64,000 nucleotides of DNA from Naumovozyma dairenensis CBS 421 (GCF_000227115.2 NC_016481.1:1071259-1135258); one strand, 5' to 3'. Positions 18,922-29,163 are shown, counted from the stretch's first letter. Numbers and translations: made by a program. The notes: generated by a model from the sequence alone, not told the origin.

Positions 18922-19947
18922 ATGCTACACCAACAAAGTGTTCTGTTTCTAAGCAGATACTGTCACAATTACTTCCTAAAACCTCAAAGGAGGAATGTCA
19001 TGTTATCCGCACTGACTGCATTAACTAGTACTGCTACGATTGGTAATTATCTCTTCGGGAAAGATATTAAACTAGCAGATGCCATGGATAAAGGAGAGTT
19101 GCATAACATAAATGAGGATTATGCCTCCAAAGCAAATGAAACTATGCTTAATCGTTTGAAAAAATTGCGTAATAGTAGACCCATGGAACCAAGGTACGAA
19201 GGACATGTTCCATTATATTTACATGAGAAACTCTTATTGTTTCTATCATCAGGAATTAGTTCATTTTTACATCCTGAAAACGGTATGAATATAGTTAAAT
19301 TGGGAGAAGCTACTGCTATTCCGCCATTTTTGGAGAGTTTGAAAAGGACCATGTTATCTGATGAAACTGGGAGAAGAATATTAAGAGACAAACCATACGT
19401 TCATACAAGTATATTACATTTTGACAAATTATCTAAACTACCTGAGAATTCCTTTGGTTACACGTTCTATAAATGGTGTCAAACTGAGAAAGTTTCTCCT
19501 GATACAAGAGCTCCTGTGACTTATATTGATGATCCGATTCATGCTTTCATCTTCCAAAGATATAGGCAATGTCATGATTTTTATCATGCTTTGGTTAATA
19601 TGCCTATTATTATTGAAGGTGAAATTACAATCAAAGCTTTGGAAGGTGCTAACATGGGAGTCCCAATGGCAATTCTTGGGGCCATTTTTGCACCATTACG
19701 TTTGAAACCAATTCAAAGAAAAAGACTTCGTGAGATATATTTACCATGGGCTGTTAAGACTGGATTAAATTGTAAACCTTTGGTTAACGTTTATTGGGAA
19801 GAATTGTTGGAAAAGGATGTTAACGAACTGAGAGAGGAATTGGGAATTAAAATGCCTCCTAATCTAAGAGAAATGAGAAAGAAACGTGCTGAAATGGTCA
19901 AAAGTCTGAAACATAAATATGAAGAGAATCCATCGAAGGCTAATTAA
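18922..19947 (+). CDS. COQ4: Coenzyme Q biosynthesis protein Coq4
   Basis: 341 residues (S. cerevisiae 335). Coq4 is a matrix-side peripheral inner-membrane protein that organises the CoQ synthome and has been linked to C1 decarboxylation/hydroxylation of the quinone head group. The family metal-binding motif HDxxH-x11-E is intact: His218, Asp219, His222 and Glu234 in HDFYHALVNMPIIIEGE. The following GANMGVPMAILGAIFAPLR block is highly conserved. The N-terminus is rich in Arg, Gln, His and Ser with no acidic residue for the first 45 residues or so, as expected for a mitochondrial presequence. A second Met occurs at residue 27. Context fits YDR204W. Confidence 0.95.
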   Translation: MLHQQSVLFLSRYCHNYFLKPQRRNVMLSALTALTSTATIGNYLFGKDIKLADAMDKGELHNINEDYASKANETMLNRLKKLRNSRPMEPRYEGHVPLYLHEKLLLFLSSGISSFLHPENGMNIVKLGEATAIPPFLESLKRTMLSDETGRRILRDKPYVHTSILHFDKLSKLPENSFGYTFYKWCQTEKVSPDTRAPVTYIDDPIHAFIFQRYRQCHDFYHALVNMPIIIEGEITIKALEGANMGVPMAILGAIFAPLRLKPIQRKRLREIYLPWAVKTGLNCKPLVNVYWEELLEKDVNELREELGIKMPPNLREMRKKRAEMVKSLKHKYEENPSKAN

Positions 19948-20188
19948 TTTGAAAGGCTGTGGGCTCACTTTGTATGAAAAATAATCAATTTCATTTTCTA
20001 TAATATATATATCTACATATGCAGGCGTATAATAAAAAGAACTAATAAATCATAACAAAAATATCTTTTTCCATTCATTATTTGAGTATAAAATGGAACT
20101 AAGTAATGTAACGTTTTATCTTTTTATGCTTATTTATGAATATATATGTATTAAAAGTTACAATGAACTAAATTCTAACTATCAGTTT

Positions 20189-21970
20189 TCAATTCGGTAT
20201 ATCGGTGCTGCTCTTACAACGACTACTATGCTCAGTGGTCGTTGAAATAGATATTGAATCTGCATTAACTGTTTTTTTCGTTATTTTTTCATCTTCAGTT
20301 CCTGTCGTTATAGTTAATTTAACTTCATCCATGGCTTCTTCACCTGATTGATGAATATTCAACTCTTCTTCGGATATTTCACTAAATGGTATTAACCCTT
20401 TCGATCTTGCCACTTCATCAGTAAATGCACCATAATAATCTTTATCATCATGTAGTATGTTAACTTTTACAGGCACAACGATACACAGAAACCAATATAA
20501 AAAGAATGATATAGCAAAACTGAAGAATGAATCACCATAATAAAAATTTACAATACCTTTATTATGAAAGTAATTATTATTAACTTGCCATGCAATTCCA
20601 GGTAATCCTGGAGCCATACCACAAACCCATGCAACCATAGCTCTCCAATTGGCCCCCTTATTAAAATAATATTCACCCTTTAAGACAAAAGCTTCAGATA
20701 CAGAATAATTTCTTTTCCTTATCAAGAAATTATCACAAATCATGACGGCAATGATTGGAGTCATCACAACACCAAATGAACTCATTACAGTTAAGAAGAC
20801 AGAGGAAGAATTATAAAAATTCCAAGGCTGTACCGCCACAGAGACCATTGCAGTTAATATAGCACCTCTTTTAATATTCAAATATTTAGGTAATAACCCA
20901 GCTAAATCCATTCCACTTGCGAAACCTGCATTTGATATAGTGTATGCCATTTGTGACATGGAAAATGATACACCACAAAAGAAACTTGCAGCCCTAGCAC
21001 CTGAACTATAATTACCCTTTAGCCAATATGTGAAGAAATCCATTGGCTGCCACATTTCTATATTATATAACTTCATCCCAGCTGACGCACCAATAACACC
21101 AAAGACAGGTACGATTGTTGTTGGAATTAAAAGTGCCAATATGGTACCTAACCAAATTGCTGTTTGTGAGGAACCAAATCTTGAATAATCAGATTGATTA
21201 CACGCAGCAGGACTAACTGCACCAAACCAATAAGAAATCATATAAACCCAAGCCCAAGCCTTTGTTGAACCTGTCGCAGTACCTTTTGCAGTGAAATAAT
21301 CACCTACACCTCCTGCCTGATGAGTTAAATAAATTACCATTCCTAACATAGAAAAACAAGTAGCCGTACATGATATAATCAGGATATAGTTCATGTGATA
21401 AGGTCTCATTAAGTAACAAAATGCGGTTATTACATGGAATAATATGAATCCGATCAATTCCTTCGTTGTCATTGCTACATGTTTTGATAGTGTGTTTGGT
21501 AAATGCAAATAATGATGAGACCATGAATCCAAAATCATGTTGATACATAATCCACCTAGCCATGCGTTGGACCCATAATTGACAATACTCATAAGTACTC
21601 TAATTAAGATACCGAACCATGAACCATATATACCAAACACGAATCTTTGATTGATGGTGTATCCGACTTTCCAATCGAGCCCAGGGTATGAATTAGCCAA
21701 TGTGAATATGATAGCGACTACATCACCGATGATGAAAGTTCCAATGGTTTCACCGTAACTTAACCCAACAGAAAGGGCGGAAGATGCACTAATCCATGAA
21801 ACCACAGAGAAGGAAACTACTGACCAATATGAGAAATTTGACCAAAATCCCCAGGTTTGATTTTTAAGTTTTATAGGCTGTAGATCAGGGTTTTTCAAGA
21901 AACTGATCGTTTCTCTATCTCCTACTGGTACTTCTAGTACTTTGAGTATTCTTTTCGTTAGCGTAGTCAT
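20189..21970 (-). CDS. THI7: Thiamine/nucleoside permease of the NCS1 family (Thi7-type)
   Basis: 593 residues (S. cerevisiae Thi7 598). These are 12-helix plasma-membrane permeases of the nucleobase-cation-symport-1 family; Thi7 (Thi10) imports thiamine and the paralogue Nrt1 imports nicotinamide riboside and thiamine. The sequence follows Thi7 nearly throughout, for example NPDLQPIKLKNQTWGFWSN, YGSNAWLGG, NQSDYSRFG, FNDSSS-like YNSSSVFLTVMSSFGVV and the C-terminal DDKDYYGAFTDE. Hydrophilic, Ser/Thr/Glu-rich tail residues after about 530 are typical phosphorylation/ubiquitylation ground. In S. cerevisiae THI7 is YLR237W, on the sister segment to COQ4-MSC2, so here it keeps the probable ancestral place between COQ4 and MSC2. 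Substrate cannot be fixed from sequence alone: THI7, NRT1 and THI72 are close. Confidence 0.85.
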   Translation of the reverse strand: MTTLTKRILKVLEVPVGDRETISFLKNPDLQPIKLKNQTWGFWSNFSYWSVVSFSVVSWISASSALSVGLSYGETIGTFIIGDVVAIIFTLANSYPGLDWKVGYTINQRFVFGIYGSWFGILIRVLMSIVNYGSNAWLGGLCINMILDSWSHHYLHLPNTLSKHVAMTTKELIGFILFHVITAFCYLMRPYHMNYILIISCTATCFSMLGMVIYLTHQAGGVGDYFTAKGTATGSTKAWAWVYMISYWFGAVSPAACNQSDYSRFGSSQTAIWLGTILALLIPTTIVPVFGVIGASAGMKLYNIEMWQPMDFFTYWLKGNYSSGARAASFFCGVSFSMSQMAYTISNAGFASGMDLAGLLPKYLNIKRGAILTAMVSVAVQPWNFYNSSSVFLTVMSSFGVVMTPIIAVMICDNFLIRKRNYSVSEAFVLKGEYYFNKGANWRAMVAWVCGMAPGLPGIAWQVNNNYFHNKGIVNFYYGDSFFSFAISFFLYWFLCIVVPVKVNILHDDKDYYGAFTDEVARSKGLIPFSEISEEELNIHQSGEEAMDEVKLTITTGTEDEKITKKTVNADSISISTTTEHSSRCKSSTDIPN

Positions 21971-22690
21971 TTTGCTGTCGCGTTTGTTAATATGATTCAG
22001 CTTTTACCAAATGAAATACCCATCAATCAATTTGGGATGGAAGAAGAAAACATGGTTCATATACGTTGGGGTTTGGACGTTTTATGTGATACTTTTATCT
22101 AACGATGGGATCTAAATTTTTTAGCTTAGTTGTCAAAGAAATTTTTATTGTTGTAAAGGCCCTCGCTAAGAAAGACGCGCACAGGTTTTGTCATTAGTAT
22201 AGACATATTCATGTAAAGGGAAATTTGAAAATTGCGTTTATTGGGAACATTTGTCAATGCAATGAATAGTGGTAGTTCAGAGTGTTATATATCCCTTCAT
22301 CTCGAAGGTTAAGAGGAAGCGAGAGTCAAACAAGCAAGCGAAATAAGCAAAATAAGTAAATAGGCTTGAAAAGCTTTGATACAGATTATGTTATCTTATA
22401 TATATATATATTATTTTCGGAGTTTCCTTCCCCTCTTTGTGTTTCATATCTCTTCTATATGTATTAAGTAAGACATGTTGTATATACTATATGATTCTGT
22501 TTCCAGCTCTGCAGGCAATTTCTCTCTGTCTCTCCCTCTCTGTGTCTCTGTGGTTTTTGGGGAGGAAAGAAATCAAGTCTCTCGGCCGAGAACACAACAA
22601 CAAAAAGAGGGTAATGAGTTGTTTATCCGTAATCATATTCAAGGATAGATTTACCTTATTTCCCGTCAAACACGACTGAAGACGGCAAGT

Positions 22691-22700
22691 GCGGCGGCTA
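22691..22700. promoter_or_regulatory. Near-consensus URS1 (Ume6) site
   Basis: GCGGCGGCTA matches TCGGCGGCTA (the URS1 consensus read on this strand) at nine of ten positions, including the GGCGGC core. It is about 355 bp upstream of MSC2. Confidence 0.45.
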
Positions 22701-22765
22701 AACACTGAAACTATATGTGTATATCCCACACGAAAAATATTGATGGAATATTATATAGAAAGCTT

Positions 22766-22776
22766 ACCTTAAAGGT
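22766..22776. promoter_or_regulatory. Zinc-responsive element (Zap1 site) upstream of MSC2
   Basis: ACCTTAAAGGT is a perfect match to the Zap1 consensus ACCTTNAAGGT. It lies 280 bp upstream of the MSC2 ATG and about 795 bp from the divergent permease, so MSC2 is the likelier target. Confidence 0.75.
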
Positions 22777-23055
22777 ACTGTACGTAATCTGGAAAGTTCA
22801 ACCTGAACTAGATGCACGACTAAGTGAATGACCATAAAGAAGTAAGATACAAGTGAGATTACATACTTGAGTAAACTGCAACCATTTTTATGACTAGACG
22901 TGTTTCCGAATTCCACAAAATATAGTAAAGTTACGTAGAATACACGATAATATTTGATAGTACAAAGTTGGAAAAGAAAGGTCAGGAAAGCTTACGTCAC
23001 ATTTCTATTATTTTCAAAACTTGCATTTCTAATTGAACAACTCGATAAAAAGAAA

Positions 23056-25497
23056 ATGAAGATAGATTTAACACAACTTCTGGCGAGAATTCCATTACTT
23101 ATATCATATCCAACTATCATCTTATCAGGCAGTCTGATTGTGTCTACGTATGATGATATAATTGATTTACATCTCTTTAATGACTCGCTCATGATAATAA
23201 CAGATTACTTATTGAGATTGGTATTTTTACCCTTACTGTTATCATCTATATTTATTGTAATTGGATACGCTTTAGGGATTTTTAGTCTATTCAGGAATAA
23301 AAACAATCTTATACAAAATGGGTTACCAATTTACGTTTTCCTCTTGATATTATATCAAGCAAGTTTCATTCTAGGATCAATTCAAACCACTTGTCTAGGG
23401 TTATTGAGTTTGCACCAATTATTATCATCCTCTAACAACGGTAAATCATATCATGGCTCATCAATATTACAATTACTAAAATTATACATTCCGTTATCAA
23501 TGCTCACTTTGTTGATGGAATATTCGATAAAATATTATAATACAATTCATACAATGGAAATAATACCAAAAATTTTAATATACTCTATTATTATAATAGC
23601 TCAATACTCAACCCCTCGTTTAAAAGGTTTTATTGAGAAATTAACAGTGGAAAGTGGTCGTAATGAAGATGATACAACAAAAACTACCACTACAGCATTA
23701 GCATTAGAAAAGCAAAATAATCATTTCATCATTTTCTTATTTGTCATTGAAGCAATATGCTTAATAATAATATATTCCATCACAAAAATATTATATCCAA
23801 ACATTTATAATTTACAACCATTAATGTTTATCGTTAATGTTGGGAGTCTAGCTGTTTTCTTCTTATCATTACATGATTCATTATTAGAGACTGAAAGAGT
23901 TACTGATGATGAGGATGATATACCCGAAAAACGTGGCTCTGATTATATTTTTGGACCATTTTTCTCCGTCCCTAAATATATAACTTTCATTTCAGGTTTG
24001 ATATCAATTATTTTATTATATTTATCCTCAGATTCGACGCTCTCCCCTTCTCCTTCTTCCTCTACTTCAATCTTACCTTCGAATATTATGACCTTATTAT
24101 TTGTCATTGCTTCTGAATTTGTATCATCCTTTTTACCACCATCCAATATAAGGAAGCATGCAGACACACCTATTTTAAATCATTCAGCACATTCGCATGA
24201 TCACTCGCATGATCATTCACATTCTCATATAAGTTCTAACAAAGAAGACACTGAACAACATCAAGAAATGAATATTTTCAGACAAATGGCGACAAATAAA
24301 GATACAAGGTCAATTTTTTCATTCTTATTATTAAACACGACATTCATGTTTGTCCAATTATTATATTCATTCCGTTCCAAATCATTGGGGTTATTATCGG
24401 ATTCATTACATATGGCATTAGATTGTGGTTCATTATTATTAGGCCTAATCGCAACCATTCTCTCCAAAAACCCACCAAGTGATAAATTCCCCTTCTCATT
24501 GAGTAATTATCTAGAAACTTTATCTGGATTCACTAATGGCATTTTATTATTAGGTATAGTCTGTGGGATTTTCGTCGAAGCGATAGGGAGATTATTTAAT
24601 CCAATTCCTTTACATGGTACTAATGAATTATTAGTAGTGGCGACCATTGGATTATTAGTCAATCTTGTTGGATTATTTGCATTCGATCATCATGACGCTG
24701 GTGGTAATAATAATCATTCCCATATTCAAGATCCTGAAGATAAAAATGATCGTGGAACAAACGAAAATATGAGAGGGATTTTCTTACATATCTTAGCAGA
24801 CACACTAGGATCAGTCGGAGTCGTGATTTCCACCTTATTGATCAAATTGACACATTGGCATATTTTCGATCCAATTGCATCCATTTTCATTGCCTTTTTA
24901 ATCTTATTAAGTGCCATCCCACTATTGAAATCTACTTCATCGAACATGTTATTGAAATTAGATGATACTAATCACAATTTAGTTAAAGATGCTTTGCATC
25001 AAATTTCAATGACTCCCGGTATATCAGGGTATACAACCCCACGATTTTGGCCATCACGTATGAGTTCAAGCGGTCATTCACATTCACACGGCCATTCACA
25101 TTCACACGGCCATTCACATTCACACGGCCATTCACATTCACATTCACATAGTAGTAGTCATTCTGATCCGAACGAATGTCGTGATGATGATACTGATACC
25201 CGCACACTACATAGGCATACACAGAAGAAACCAACTAAATTGGAAGGGTATATTCATCTACAATACGTAGAGGGTGAAAACTCCACGATCATCAAGAAAA
25301 GAGCAGAAAAGATATTTGAGAATGTTGGGATACATGCATGGATTCAAGTAGAATTGAAAAACTCGCCATGTTGGTGTACGTCATCTTCAGCATTATTAAA
25401 TTCTCCACCGGTGACATTACCCATCAACATGGCTGGCAGTATTGGTAATACTAACGAAAATGGTATTCCTGCACCATACGCAAATAAGGGACTGTAA
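23056..25497 (+). CDS. MSC2: ER/nuclear-envelope zinc transporter Msc2 (CDF family)
   Basis: 813 residues from the ATG at 23056 (S. cerevisiae about 725). Msc2 is a cation-diffusion-facilitator that, with Zrg17, moves zinc into the ER. The start gives MKIDLTQLLARIPLLISYPT, which matches Msc2. An N-terminal half with several membrane helices precedes a His-rich loop (HSAHSHDHSHDHSHSHIS) and the CDF core. The core has the helix-2 motif SLGLLSDSLHMALD, in which His and Asp form the transport site, and the later HILADTLGSVGVV with the matching His-Asp pair. A second His-rich segment near residues 675-695 consists of 18-bp repeats coding GHSHSH. The C-terminal domain carries YVEGENSTIIKKRAEKIFENVG. 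A zinc-responsive element lies upstream. Order MSC2-EBS1-UME6 matches YDR205W-YDR207C. Confidence 0.94.
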   Translation: MKIDLTQLLARIPLLISYPTIILSGSLIVSTYDDIIDLHLFNDSLMIITDYLLRLVFLPLLLSSIFIVIGYALGIFSLFRNKNNLIQNGLPIYVFLLILYQASFILGSIQTTCLGLLSLHQLLSSSNNGKSYHGSSILQLLKLYIPLSMLTLLMEYSIKYYNTIHTMEIIPKILIYSIIIIAQYSTPRLKGFIEKLTVESGRNEDDTTKTTTTALALEKQNNHFIIFLFVIEAICLIIIYSITKILYPNIYNLQPLMFIVNVGSLAVFFLSLHDSLLETERVTDDEDDIPEKRGSDYIFGPFFSVPKYITFISGLISIILLYLSSDSTLSPSPSSSTSILPSNIMTLLFVIASEFVSSFLPPSNIRKHADTPILNHSAHSHDHSHDHSHSHISSNKEDTEQHQEMNIFRQMATNKDTRSIFSFLLLNTTFMFVQLLYSFRSKSLGLLSDSLHMALDCGSLLLGLIATILSKNPPSDKFPFSLSNYLETLSGFTNGILLLGIVCGIFVEAIGRLFNPIPLHGTNELLVVATIGLLVNLVGLFAFDHHDAGGNNNHSHIQDPEDKNDRGTNENMRGIFLHILADTLGSVGVVISTLLIKLTHWHIFDPIASIFIAFLILLSAIPLLKSTSSNMLLKLDDTNHNLVKDALHQISMTPGISGYTTPRFWPSRMSSSGHSHSHGHSHSHGHSHSHGHSHSHSHSSSHSDPNECRDDDTDTRTLHRHTQKKPTKLEGYIHLQYVEGENSTIIKKRAEKIFENVGIHAWIQVELKNSPCWCTSSSALLNSPPVTLPINMAGSIGNTNENGIPAPYANKGL
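25073..25150 (+). repeat. 18-bp tandem repeat coding GHSHSH in MSC2
   Basis: About four near-identical copies of an 18-bp unit coding Gly-His-Ser-His-Ser-His, in the cytosolic His-rich segment of MSC2. Copy-number variation between strains would keep the frame and alter zinc-binding His content. Confidence 0.9.
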
Positions 25498-25634
25498 GAA
25501 GTACATTTGACGACTCACTTGTATATATATATGTCATTCCTTACATAGATATCCTGTAATGTAATATAATATAATACAATAGAGACTACACCCAACAGTA
25601 TTCTTCTTCTTCTTGTTTGGTATATTACAAGAGC

Positions 25635-25644
25635 TCGGCGGCTA
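25635..25644. promoter_or_regulatory. URS1 site (Ume6) upstream of EBS1
   Basis: TCGGCGGCTA is the exact reverse complement of the URS1 consensus TAGCCGCCGA bound by Ume6. It is 478 bp before the EBS1 ATG and 138 bp after the MSC2 stop. Confidence 0.6.
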
Positions 25645-25661
25645 ATTTCAGTCAATAGGTA

Positions 25662-25668
25662 TTACCCG
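25662..25668. promoter_or_regulatory. Reb1 site upstream of EBS1
   Basis: TTACCCG followed by G, the full Reb1 core. Reb1 keeps promoters nucleosome-free; here it sits beside the URS1 element. Confidence 0.5.
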
Positions 25669-26121
25669 GTCTGGATAAAGAATTATCACTTAACACGATA
25701 AAAATTTCAAAAATCACCAAAATAAACTTCACTTAAGCTCATAATCTTTTGTTTGGTTGACTGATGAACATGAAGTGATTGAAAGTCATGGATGATTAAG
25801 AAAGTATTTTTGCTTTTCAAAGACTTTATTATATCGTTGACCTAAGAAATAAAGTTATTACTTCAGTACTCTCTTCTGCGTGTGCATGCATATATATCTG
25901 ATCCTTTGGAATAGATGCATTTTTTTTCGACATTATTTAAGCTGAATTCATCACCACAACCACTGATATTGTCACCCATTGTTCATCATCTTAAACAGAT
26001 AACCACTATTATAGAAAAAACGCTAGGTTAATTAGTATACGAATATTGTTATTCCCCAATCCAGAAAATACGTGCGAACAAAAAGAAACACACAAAACGT
26101 AACGACTCAAAACAGAAATAG

Positions 26122-29100
26122 ATGGATTCTCGCTCAACTGCAGTGACAGAATCAAAACAAGAATCGTCGTCAAATCAATCAACAGTGAGTAATAGTATCA
26201 ATAACAGCGCTACAAATGATAGTATAAATGAAGTTCGAAATATTTTGTCGGATTTAGAAAGGCAACTGAATGATATATTTAAAGGAAACCAATTAAATGA
26301 AGACTTCACCATTTTGAATGGATACCTTACTTTCCTTCACTCTAAATTGATTAAAGTAGTTGTTGATCTCTTGGAAGTTAGTTCGACTTCCACAGATTTA
26401 AATGTGATCAAATTAAATCATAAATTGATTTCTTTCATTTTAGATCAATTATGGGGTAGAATTTATTATCCTGTTTTCAAATGGTTTCAAAATTGGAGGA
26501 AATGGATTATTACAAATTATTTCAAAAAAGTTCAACCTTCACAGAACGCAAATGATCAAACCAGATTCATTGAATTTAGAAAAATGAATTCTAAACTGAA
26601 TAAATTTGCAAAATTAGTTAATCAATTTTATTCGAGTATTATTCAAACCATTTTAAAAAAATTTGACACTTCATTACTTTTACCAAAGTTGTTTTATAAA
26701 GAAATAAATGAAATATTCCCCTTATCATTATATCAATCTTCTCCTCCATCTCCAAGCCATTTCTCATCATCTTCTCCTTCAATTGCATACGATAATACAA
26801 CTACTGATATGATAATACTAATGATGTTACAAAAATGTTTATTCTACTTGGGGCATTGTCAACGTTATAAAGCAATTAATGAAAAAATCTATGATAATTA
26901 TCAAATTGATGATTTCAAAAAGGCTCTTTTCTATTTTAATTGGTCTAATTTATTATTACCTTCATTTGGTGGCGAATCATTTTTACAGCTAGGATTGATC
27001 CACGTACATACGAAAAATTTCGGTATTGCCTTACAATATTTTATTAGAGCTTCCTTGACGAGGATTTCAAACCCTATTGCGATGAATAATTTCCAAGCTA
27101 TCATTTCTAATAACAATTCCAAAGAAAATAATAAAAATAATAACAACAATAGGTTATATGAAAATATTATCGATATAATAAAAGATACTCGTGTAAATGA
27201 ATTTAAACCAACGAAAATAGTTAACAAGGAAATCATTGAATATTATTTTATTGTATTATTTGGTATAAATTATAATCCATCATCTTGGGTTGATACCAAG
27301 AAAAATGGTACTCAATTTTTAAAAAGTACTGACATCAATTTGAAGCATTTAGAAGCTTCATTTTTGGAGAAAATTTCAACAAGATTTTTTAAAAATATGA
27401 ACCTTATCTTACAAAATTTAATAACAGCCATTGGTGGGTTCCATCTCTTACTGCTTAACGAGAAAAAAAATAGTAAAGAGCAAAATATATTTAACATTGG
27501 GCTGGAAGAATTATCAAAACATCAATTATCATATTTGGATTTCGTATTTAAATTCATTTCTCATCTAATTAAAAATGTTATAATGATATCATGGGAAGAA
27601 AAACCAGAAGATTTCCAATACATTGCAATGGTCCGTTTAATACTGTCATGGTTGAATTCTAACCGATGCATCTTACAATATTCTCACACAAATGAATTGT
27701 TTACCATCACGTTGGCAAAATTAAGTAATCAAATTATTAAAAATAAATCTATTAAATTGGACACGTCAAAATTGAAACAAAATTCCGAATTCGTTCCTAC
27801 AAGAACATACCTATTTGAAGAAGATGTCATATTTAGAGAATTTGCAAGTATTCACTTCAATTTATCAGGATTTAATGATTCTAAGATCAATTCATCTCCG
27901 GATAGAAATATTAGATTAATGGGGTTTTCGCCAGAAGTAGAAGATACTAACTCTGAGAATAATGATATGGACATAATTAAATTGAAATTATATTCAATCA
28001 TTCTTATGAGTAAGAAGGTTTTGGATGGAAATCAATACGGTATCAAATGGGATGATGACGGAATTCAATTTGACCATATCCCTATTGTGACAGAGAAGAA
28101 TACTTTGAAGTATCAAGGTAAGAAACGTGGTGGAATACTGCCTAATTTATTGGATAAGAAAACGACGATGTGGAAGAAGAATAAGCAGCGAGATATACAA
28201 GTTTCAGAAAAGAAGAAAACTTTGAATGGTAAGGAACTAATTCAAGAAGAAGATGAAGAAATTGTGTATGCTAGGAATGATAATATCAATGAACCAATTT
28301 CAGTTAGTGTATTAGAGACTCAATTGTTACAAGGAAGACATTCAGGATCATCCACTCCTAGTGATAAATGGGGATACAGTGGTTCGTCTGTTCCTGTACC
28401 ACCTTCTAATTTTAATGTCAAGCCAAGTGAAGATTTGACACAAAATATTACCGAACAAACTTTTTCATCGGTATTTGGATCAGCTAGATTTCAAAATCAA
28501 CCACATAAAGAATTATCTTCATCATCAGTGAAAAGTAATTCAGAGACATCTCTTCCGTTGCGAGACTTAGAAAATTCATTAAAGAACATGACTATGAGTG
28601 ACCAAAATATGATCAATAATAATAATAATAGTACTAATGAAAGTGTGTCATATTTGAACACTGCTGCATTTCAACAACAAGACAGTAAAATCGAAACTAC
28701 CTCATCTGCACCAACTTCCTCTCATAATCCGGCATATTCCTATGATTATTTGAACAATTTATCAAATCAATCTCAATTTATGTCAATTCCTGCCCCAAAC
28801 TTACAACTGCCACCTCCAACTTCGCAGGTACAACAAACTTCACCTTTCTTTTTGTCAAACCAACAATTCCAACAATCAGGAACCATTTCACCATATCTCA
28901 CTAATCAACCTTCATACCCAAATTTCCAACAACATTCATCATCGTCATATCCATGGTTGAATGCAACGACTTTTGAAAATATGCCATATCTTCCCCAGCA
29001 AGCACAAATGCAAGCATCTCCATTCGCTTATATGACTACACAATATCCTTACGATAATAGCATGTATCAAAAAAATAACCGTCATTCCAAGTCAGCAACA

Positions 29101-29163
29101 ACAAAATCAGCAACAAAAAAGAGCGACAAAAAGTGCAAATCCACAATCAAGCGGCAAGAATAA
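26122..29163 (+). CDS. EBS1: Ebs1, Est1/Smg7-like protein; C-terminal frame in doubt
   Basis: 1013 residues as read (S. cerevisiae Ebs1 884). Ebs1 resembles Smg7 and the telomerase subunit Est1, and acts in nonsense-mediated decay and translation control. The N-terminal 14-3-3-like/TPR region contains LWGRIYYPVFKWFQNWRKWI and repeats such as KALFYFNWSNLLLPSFG and QLGLIHVHTKNFGIALQYF. A central alpha-helical Est1-type region runs to about residue 640. The rest is low-complexity: Ser, Asn, Gln and Pro rich. The last 25 residues as read (Lys/Ser/Thr rich) look like a Gln-rich coding stretch in the wrong frame; the +1 frame runs on to 29254 as a Gln/Asn/Met/Ser tail. This could be a base-call indel or a real frameshift. 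Est1 is the paralogue; neighbours MSC2 and UME6 favour EBS1. Confidence 0.85.
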   Translation: MDSRSTAVTESKQESSSNQSTVSNSINNSATNDSINEVRNILSDLERQLNDIFKGNQLNEDFTILNGYLTFLHSKLIKVVVDLLEVSSTSTDLNVIKLNHKLISFILDQLWGRIYYPVFKWFQNWRKWIITNYFKKVQPSQNANDQTRFIEFRKMNSKLNKFAKLVNQFYSSIIQTILKKFDTSLLLPKLFYKEINEIFPLSLYQSSPPSPSHFSSSSPSIAYDNTTTDMIILMMLQKCLFYLGHCQRYKAINEKIYDNYQIDDFKKALFYFNWSNLLLPSFGGESFLQLGLIHVHTKNFGIALQYFIRASLTRISNPIAMNNFQAIISNNNSKENNKNNNNNRLYENIIDIIKDTRVNEFKPTKIVNKEIIEYYFIVLFGINYNPSSWVDTKKNGTQFLKSTDINLKHLEASFLEKISTRFFKNMNLILQNLITAIGGFHLLLLNEKKNSKEQNIFNIGLEELSKHQLSYLDFVFKFISHLIKNVIMISWEEKPEDFQYIAMVRLILSWLNSNRCILQYSHTNELFTITLAKLSNQIIKNKSIKLDTSKLKQNSEFVPTRTYLFEEDVIFREFASIHFNLSGFNDSKINSSPDRNIRLMGFSPEVEDTNSENNDMDIIKLKLYSIILMSKKVLDGNQYGIKWDDDGIQFDHIPIVTEKNTLKYQGKKRGGILPNLLDKKTTMWKKNKQRDIQVSEKKKTLNGKELIQEEDEEIVYARNDNINEPISVSVLETQLLQGRHSGSSTPSDKWGYSGSSVPVPPSNFNVKPSEDLTQNITEQTFSSVFGSARFQNQPHKELSSSSVKSNSETSLPLRDLENSLKNMTMSDQNMINNNNNSTNESVSYLNTAAFQQQDSKIETTSSAPTSSHNPAYSYDYLNNLSNQSQFMSIPAPNLQLPPPTSQVQQTSPFFLSNQQFQQSGTISPYLTNQPSYPNFQQHSSSSYPWLNATTFENMPYLPQQAQMQASPFAYMTTQYPYDNSMYQKNNRHSKSATTKSATKKSDKKCKSTIKRQE

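Larger units (their letters stand above)
21971..23055. promoter_or_regulatory. Divergent THI7-type/MSC2 promoter region
   Basis: About 1.1 kb between divergent genes. It holds a perfect zinc-responsive element at 22766-22776 and a 9/10 match to the Ume6 URS1 site at 22691-22700 (both listed separately). There is also a pyrimidine-rich CT run near 22515-22555. The reading frame of MSC2 is open 34 codons upstream of its ATG but has no earlier ATG. Confidence 0.65.
25498..26121. promoter_or_regulatory. MSC2-EBS1 intergenic region
   Basis: About 620 bp. It holds a perfect URS1 site at 25635-25644 and a perfect Reb1 site at 25662-25668, only 17 bp apart. The last 100 bp before EBS1 are A-rich, as in many yeast leaders. 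Confidence 0.6.
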
